Shown piece by piece: positions 59,903 to 64,000 of a DNA stretch of 64,000 bases; the first letter of the stretch is position 1, and each line of letters starts with the position of its first letter. The translations under genes and the position numbers were made by a program. Source of the DNA: Gammaproteobacteria bacterium 53_120_T64 (GTDB taxonomy: Bacteria; Pseudomonadota; Gammaproteobacteria; Pseudomonadales; Porticoccaceae). The notes beneath the pieces are model-generated. The model saw nothing but the letters and a program-made list of their open reading frames with translations, made no database searches and was not told the DNA's origin. The stretch is from the NCBI GenBank assembly GCA_002162815.1, contig MAAT01000028.1, positions 1 through 64,000 on the forward strand, read 5' to 3'.

Positions 59903-60742
59903 TTACCGCGCAGGAGTGTAACAGTCCAGTACACTCTGCTCCATATCTTGGCTAAGTGCGCTGGCGGCTAGATGTATCGAGCGAAAGCCCCTACCCTGCG
60001 CCAACCTCGCCACCCGAGCACTGGGCACAACAATTGGTAAGCCCTGCAAGCGAGCCAGATAAGCCTCGGGCACGATCTCAAGTATTGCCGCGAGTATCTG
60101 CCCACTGTAAATTAGCAGCAGCGGGCTCTCTGTCTGTATTAATCCGACAATGGCATGGCGATGGCGGGCGTCGACAACCCGGCGATACAGATCACTGCAA
60201 TCCACTCTTGCCCCCCGCTCCCCCAGGGTACTCTCCAGTAAATCGCGACCCTGCCCGCCCCTGAAAATAATGATTTTCTGGCCCTCGACGGTTGTTAAGG
60301 CCGGCAGCGCTAACAGAGCCTCGCTGGAATAACCCGAGCTTGGCACAGTGACAGGCACACACTGCTTGCGCAGAGGCTCGGCGGAGGCCGGCCCGACTGC
60401 AAAATACTCCAGGCCCACTGGCAACATCGGCCAGTAGCGGTCGAGCCACCACCAGGCCAAGCGCGCGGCATGCTGGCTGACGACAATCGCTTTGTCGTAC
60501 TCGGAAAACGCCATTGCCTGTTGTTTAAGTCGCTCATTATCAGCCTCTACCGGCTCGATGTTAATGACCGGGTAGTGATGACAGGTGGCGCCTAGTTTTT
60601 CAAGACGGCCTATTAAAGGATCCTGTGTTTGAGAATCTGCCGTATGAGAGCTGGCAAAAGCGCGCTCGGCCGTTTGACCAGGGCTAGAAGGGAGCGAACT
60701 CGCACGCAGGCTAAGAATATGCAGGCCGCCTAGTGCCTGCAT
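59903..60742 (-). CDS. hemD: Uroporphyrinogen-III synthase
   Basis: From ATG 60742 the protein has 280 residues; the longer frame to 60784 would overlap hemC. It has two Rossmann-like halves with AIVVSQHAARLAWWW, FAVGPASAEPLRKQ and IIFRGGQGRDLLESTLGERG, as in HemD proteins, which are poorly conserved. It closes hydroxymethylbilane to uroporphyrinogen III. A Ser/Thr-rich insert (about 20-40) near the N-terminus is longer than usual. The start follows the hemC stop by one base. Confidence 0.93.
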   Translation of the reverse strand: MQALGGLHILSLRASSLPSSPGQTAERAFASSHTADSQTQDPLIGRLEKLGATCHHYPVINIEPVEADNERLKQQAMAFSEYDKAIVVSQHAARLAWWWLDRYWPMLPVGLEYFAVGPASAEPLRKQCVPVTVPSSGYSSEALLALPALTTVEGQKIIIFRGGQGRDLLESTLGERGARVDCSDLYRRVVDARHRHAIVGLIQTESPLLLIYSGQILAAILEIVPEAYLARLQGLPIVVPSARVARLAQGRGFRSIHLAASALSQDMEQSVLDCYTPAR

Positions 60743-60743
60743 A

Positions 60744-61670
60744 TTAATCTGCCGTAATTGCCGAGAGGATTTTATCCGCCCCACGTGCCAATAGACGCTG
60801 GGCTAATGTAATACCGAGTTGCTCGGCAGCTGCGGCCGCGCCGGTAATTTCTTCACGCAGCATGACGCTGCCGTCGAGAGAACCCACTAGGGCCCGAAGG
60901 TGGAGTTGCTGGTCTGCGCTCAATTCGGCATAACAGGCGATCGGCACCTGACAACCACCCTCCAACGCACGATTAACGGCCCTTTCAGCGGCGACTCGAG
61001 CCGCCGTATCCGGATGGTGCAGCACACGCAATAAGCCCAAGGTTTGCTCATCATCGGCACGGCACTCGATACCCACCGCACCCTGCCCACCGGCTGGCAA
61101 TGACTGACTGACGGGAATGCGCTGGGTGATTCTGTCGGCCATATCAAGCCGCAGTAAACCCGCCGTCGCCAAAATAATACCGTCGTATTCGGCCTTATCC
61201 AGCTTCGCCAAGCGGGTGTTAACGTTGCCCCGCAAATCAAGTACCTCGAGCTGGGGATAGCGTTCCATCAACTGGCATTGGCGACGCATACTGCTAGTGC
61301 CGACACGAGCACCGGCCGGCAGCTCGTCAATGCTGGCGTAGTGGTTGGCAACGAAAGCATCGCGAGGATCTTCCCGCTTGCAGATCACCGGCAAGACTAA
61401 GCCCGGTGGCAGCGCCATCGGTACATCTTTCATCGAATGTACGGCAATGTCGGCTCGACCCTCCAACAATGCCACCTCAAGCTCTTTCACAAACAGTCCC
61501 TTACCGCCAATTTTAGCTAGCGGGGTATCGAGAATTTTATCGCCCTGGGTGGTCATACCAATAATCTCGACACTAAGCCCGGTATGCGCCCGCAGCAAGG
61601 CATCGCGAACAAAATGCGCCTGCCACAGGGCCAAGGGGCTTTTTCGAGTGGCGATACGCAAAATAGACAT
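60744..61670 (-). CDS. hemC: Porphobilinogen deaminase (hydroxymethylbilane synthase)
   Basis: The protein has 308 residues. It starts [18 protein letters not shown], has the conserved [11 protein letters not shown] and [14 protein letters not shown], and carries the dipyrromethane-binding Cys in EGGCQVPIA near 240. It joins four porphobilinogens into hydroxymethylbilane. The 200-base gap to algR upstream should hold its own promoter. Confidence 0.97.
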   Translation of the reverse strand: MSILRIATRKSPLALWQAHFVRDALLRAHTGLSVEIIGMTTQGDKILDTPLAKIGGKGLFVKELEVALLEGRADIAVHSMKDVPMALPPGLVLPVICKREDPRDAFVANHYASIDELPAGARVGTSSMRRQCQLMERYPQLEVLDLRGNVNTRLAKLDKAEYDGIILATAGLLRLDMADRITQRIPVSQSLPAGGQGAVGIECRADDEQTLGLLRVLHHPDTAARVAAERAVNRALEGGCQVPIACYAELSADQQLHLRALVGSLDGSVMLREEITGAAAAAEQLGITLAQRLLARGADKILSAITAD

Positions 61671-61873
61671 GGGCTAACTCATTGATTCGTTGGGAAACTG
61701 ACGGCATTCAACATACCCGTGCCAAAACAAACAGGGTACTTGATACAGCAATGTTAACAGATGCGCGGCGCGAAACTATCGAGAGACAACGAGAATATAG
61801 GCGCCACAAGCTGGCCTAAAGGCGGTCGATAGCGACGTTATTGAGAAACAAAAGGACAGTCGAGCTCGGTTTA

Positions 61874-62611
61874 TCAGATTTTCTCAAGCAGGCGACGCAC
61901 CGAGGTAATATGGCGACGGCTCACCTGAGGCTTAATATCCAGCTCTTTAAGGCGCACAAAACAGTGACCCTCACTGTCGCGCTCCAAGCCTTCAATATGC
62001 CGCACCGACACCAGCGCATTGCGATGGATGCGCACAAAACGCCCCTCAAACTCACCCTCCAGCTCCTTCAAGGTATCATCCAGCAAGGCCTCGCCTCGGG
62101 TGTGGTAGGCCGTCACGTATTTGTGGTCGGCCTGAAAAAGACGCACATTGCTAATGGGAATGAGGTCTATCTCGCCTCTATTTTTCGAGGCCAGGTGGGT
62201 GCGCCCACCCTCACCAATGCCGACAGTATCTTGCAAACTGTTGAGCTGGGCCTTGTTGACGCGCCCGGTACGGCCCAACGCCGCATCCAGATCTGCCTGC
62301 TTGACCGGCTTTAATAAATAGCCAATCGCCTGGGACGAAAATGCCTCTATCGCATAATCTTCATAGGCGGTACAAAAAATAACAGCGGGAGGTGGCTCTA
62401 ACTCGGCCAAGTGCTGAGCGGCTGCAATGCCATCCATTCCCGGCATGCGCACGTCCATCAACACCACATCGGGGTTTGATTCGCGGGCACACTGAATCGC
62501 CTGCTGACCATTCTCGGCCATCGCAACAACATTAAAATCTGGCATCGCGGCGACCATTCTCTGCAGGCGATCACGCGCCAAGGGCTCGTCATCAACGATC
62601 AAAACATTCAT
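61874..62611 (-). CDS. algR: LytTR response regulator AlgR
   Basis: The protein has 245 residues. A receiver domain (about 1-118) with VVLMDVRMPGMDG is followed by a LytTR DNA-binding domain (about 140-243) containing FVRIHRNALVSVRHI. In pseudomonads AlgR controls alginate, type IV pili and virulence. It lies seven bases after algZ and is its cognate regulator. Type IV pilus genes are present elsewhere in the window. Confidence 0.95.
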   Translation of the reverse strand: MNVLIVDDEPLARDRLQRMVAAMPDFNVVAMAENGQQAIQCARESNPDVVLMDVRMPGMDGIAAAQHLAELEPPPAVIFCTAYEDYAIEAFSSQAIGYLLKPVKQADLDAALGRTGRVNKAQLNSLQDTVGIGEGGRTHLASKNRGEIDLIPISNVRLFQADHKYVTAYHTRGEALLDDTLKELEGEFEGRFVRIHRNALVSVRHIEGLERDSEGHCFVRLKELDIKPQVSRRHITSVRRLLEKI

Positions 62612-62618
62612 AAAAATC

Positions 62619-63656
62619 TCACTCCCCCAACGGGAAGTTTATATGTGTGATGTAATGATTATCCATTCTCTCCGCACGTACCACAGCAGTCGGCCCGAAA
62701 TGTGCCACAAGTCGCTTTTGCACATTGTCTATGGCCATTTTACTGCCCTTGTTATGCTGCATCCTCTGGCTACGAGGGTTGCCTACCGTCAAAATCAAAC
62801 GACCCTTGACCCGCTTTACGCTGATTTTAATCAGCCCGCCTTCCGGTAATAATTGAATGCCGTGATAAACCGCATTCTCCAGCACCGGTTGCAAGGTCAA
62901 GCTGGGGATTTCCACATCGCCGTAGTCGCCAATCTCCCACTCCGTTTGCAGGCGTTCACCCAAGCGTAGTTTTTCCAGCGCCAGATAACTGCGGCACAGG
63001 GCCAGCTCTTCTCGCATAGGCACCAAAGTATGGGCGTCATCCAGCACCCGCCGGAACAAGTCGGCCAAATCGACCACTACCTGCTCGGCTTTTTCGGGGT
63101 CAACGGCAATCAGGCTAGCGACCATATTCATACTATTAAACAAAAAATGCGGTCGGATGCGCGCCTGTAACTCCTGGATACGCGAAGCCTCGGTCAGACC
63201 ATGCAGCATTTTTACCTGCCGCACCAAATGTAAATAGCGCAGCAGCACGGCACTTAAAACCACCGCAGCCACGATCCCCTCAAACAATTTAAAACGCTCA
63301 AATAGCGGTTCAAACATCACCACAAGACTTACCGGGATAGCCAGCAGAGCCATCACCAGCACGGCAGCCATCACCGCATAACTCAGCACAGCTTCGGTGT
63401 CGCTAAAGGCTGTCCACGCCATGCGCTCGACAAGCCAGACTAACAACCCACCCACCGCCGACACGACCAACGCCGTCAAACACATCTCAGCCAACACAGC
63501 CCAGCCAATAAGCGCCGGACCACCCGCAAGCCACGACATCGCCACAAACAGCAGCTGGCCTATCAGCAAGACCCCAAGACAGCTAGCGCTGCGACCCATA
63601 GCGCCCATAGGGAGCGCCGGCCTCAGGGATGCCGGTACCAGCACGTCAGCGCCCAA
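62619..63656 (-). CDS. algZ: Sensor histidine kinase AlgZ/FimS
   Basis: The protein has 345 residues. Four hydrophobic helices (about 25-145) precede a His_kinase domain with ARIRPHFLFNSMNMV (His near 170) and an ATPase segment LQPVLENAVYHGI, then a G-box-like part near TVGNPRS. It is the LytS-type membrane kinase of the AlgZ/AlgR pair. It is divergent from argH across 133 bases, as in Pseudomonas. Confidence 0.93.
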   Translation of the reverse strand: MGADVLVPASLRPALPMGAMGRSASCLGVLLIGQLLFVAMSWLAGGPALIGWAVLAEMCLTALVVSAVGGLLVWLVERMAWTAFSDTEAVLSYAVMAAVLVMALLAIPVSLVVMFEPLFERFKLFEGIVAAVVLSAVLLRYLHLVRQVKMLHGLTEASRIQELQARIRPHFLFNSMNMVASLIAVDPEKAEQVVVDLADLFRRVLDDAHTLVPMREELALCRSYLALEKLRLGERLQTEWEIGDYGDVEIPSLTLQPVLENAVYHGIQLLPEGGLIKISVKRVKGRLILTVGNPRSQRMQHNKGSKMAIDNVQKRLVAHFGPTAVVRAERMDNHYITHINFPLGE

Positions 63657-63714
63657 TTTGTTTTTACTTCGACCTACTTTCAGCTTTCTTACCCAGCGTA
63701 TTCAATGAATTGGC

Positions 63715-63720
63715 TATAAT
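63715..63720 (+). promoter_or_regulatory. Candidate -10 box for argH
   Basis: TATAAT lies 70 bases before the argH start codon. I see no good -35 at the ideal distance, so confidence rests on the perfect -10 only. Confidence 0.4.
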
Positions 63721-63789
63721 GCGCCATTTTTACACAACAGGCACCTTATGCTGTGAGCTGGCGTGCCGAAACACTCAACAGAGGTCACA

Positions 63790-64000
63790 ATGAGCGACAA
63801 AAAATCATCTAACCAGTCTTGGGGCGGTCGTTTTAGCGAACCTACCGATGCTTTCGTTGCCCGTTTCACCGCCTCGGTCAACTTTGACCAACGCCTTTAC
63901 AAGCAAGACATCGAGGGTTCCCAGGCTCACGCGGCCATGCTCACCCGCGCCGGCATTCTTACCGAACAAGAACACCAGCAAATTAAGACCGGGCTCGAAG
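63790..64000 (+). CDS. argH: Argininosuccinate lyase, partial (N-terminal part)
   Basis: The first 70 residues are visible, starting [26 protein letters not shown] and [21 protein letters not shown] are the conserved N-terminal marks of ArgH. It splits argininosuccinate into arginine and fumarate. AGAGG is six to ten bases before ATG 63790. The gene runs off the right edge. It is divergent from algZ, as in pseudomonads. Confidence 0.95.
   Translation, partial: MSDKKSSNQSWGGRFSEPTDAFVARFTASVNFDQRLYKQDIEGSQAHAAMLTRAGILTEQEHQQIKTGLE

Overview
The window looks like chromosomal DNA of a free-living, probably marine or aquatic gammaproteobacterium of the Pseudomonadales/Cellvibrionales type (for example Spongiibacteraceae). 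The main reason is gene order: orn-rsgA-psd, pilMNOPQ-aroK-aroB-gltB-gltD-hemE with mrcA divergent from pilM, nudE/yrfG/hslR/hslO/pckA, and argH divergent from algZ-algR-hemC-hemD-hemX-hemY all match Pseudomonas-like neighbourhoods. Species cannot be fixed from this sequence alone. I saw no tRNA, rRNA, CRISPR array, insertion sequence or prophage.

Positions 1 to about 30.35 kb form an accessory, mostly catabolic region. It holds an MFS transporter, a class I methyltransferase, two flavin monooxygenases of the acyl-CoA-dehydrogenase fold (DszC-like and HsaA-like), two paralogous amidohydrolases, an SDR dehydrogenase divergent from an enoyl-CoA hydratase, two Baeyer-Villiger-type FAD monooxygenases, a TIGR03084-type DinB-fold protein, an acyl-CoA dehydrogenase with Asp at the usual catalytic Glu position, and an acyl-CoA ligase. 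This fits oxidation of a cyclic or terpenoid/steroid-like carbon source followed by CoA activation and beta-oxidation-like steps; the substrate is inferred, not shown. No classical one-component regulator lies among these genes.

Embedded in this region (8.3-14.7 kb) is a signalling block: a GAF-PAS hybrid histidine kinase with two receiver domains, a stand-alone receiver protein, an Hpt-REC-REC-GGDEF diguanylate cyclase, and upstream a membrane PAS-GGDEF cyclase. The first three genes overlap, so they probably form one phosphorelay ending in cyclic-di-GMP synthesis. Other genes here are a SulP transporter, a YHS protein, CoA-pyrophosphatase-type Nudix, a peroxiredoxin, a glycerate-kinase-like P-loop kinase and two small exported proteins.

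From 30.4 kb on, the window is conserved backbone: RNA decay and ribosome assembly (orn, rsgA), phospholipid synthesis (psd), a degenerate HD-GYP protein, haem synthesis (hemE, hemC, hemD, hemX, hemY), glutamate synthase (gltBD), shikimate pathway (aroKB), type IV pilus alignment and secretin genes (pilMNOPQ), peptidoglycan synthase (mrcA), nucleotide housekeeping (cysQ, nudE, yrfG), heat-shock proteins (hslR, hslO), gluconeogenesis (pckA), the AlgZ/AlgR two-component system and the start of argH.

The most unusual non-coding signal is a perfect 17-bp inverted repeat with a 3-nt loop at 26192-26228, between two divergently transcribed genes where a terminator is not expected. Two gene-poor gaps (4663-5436 and 7886-8321) contain possible decayed reading frames.
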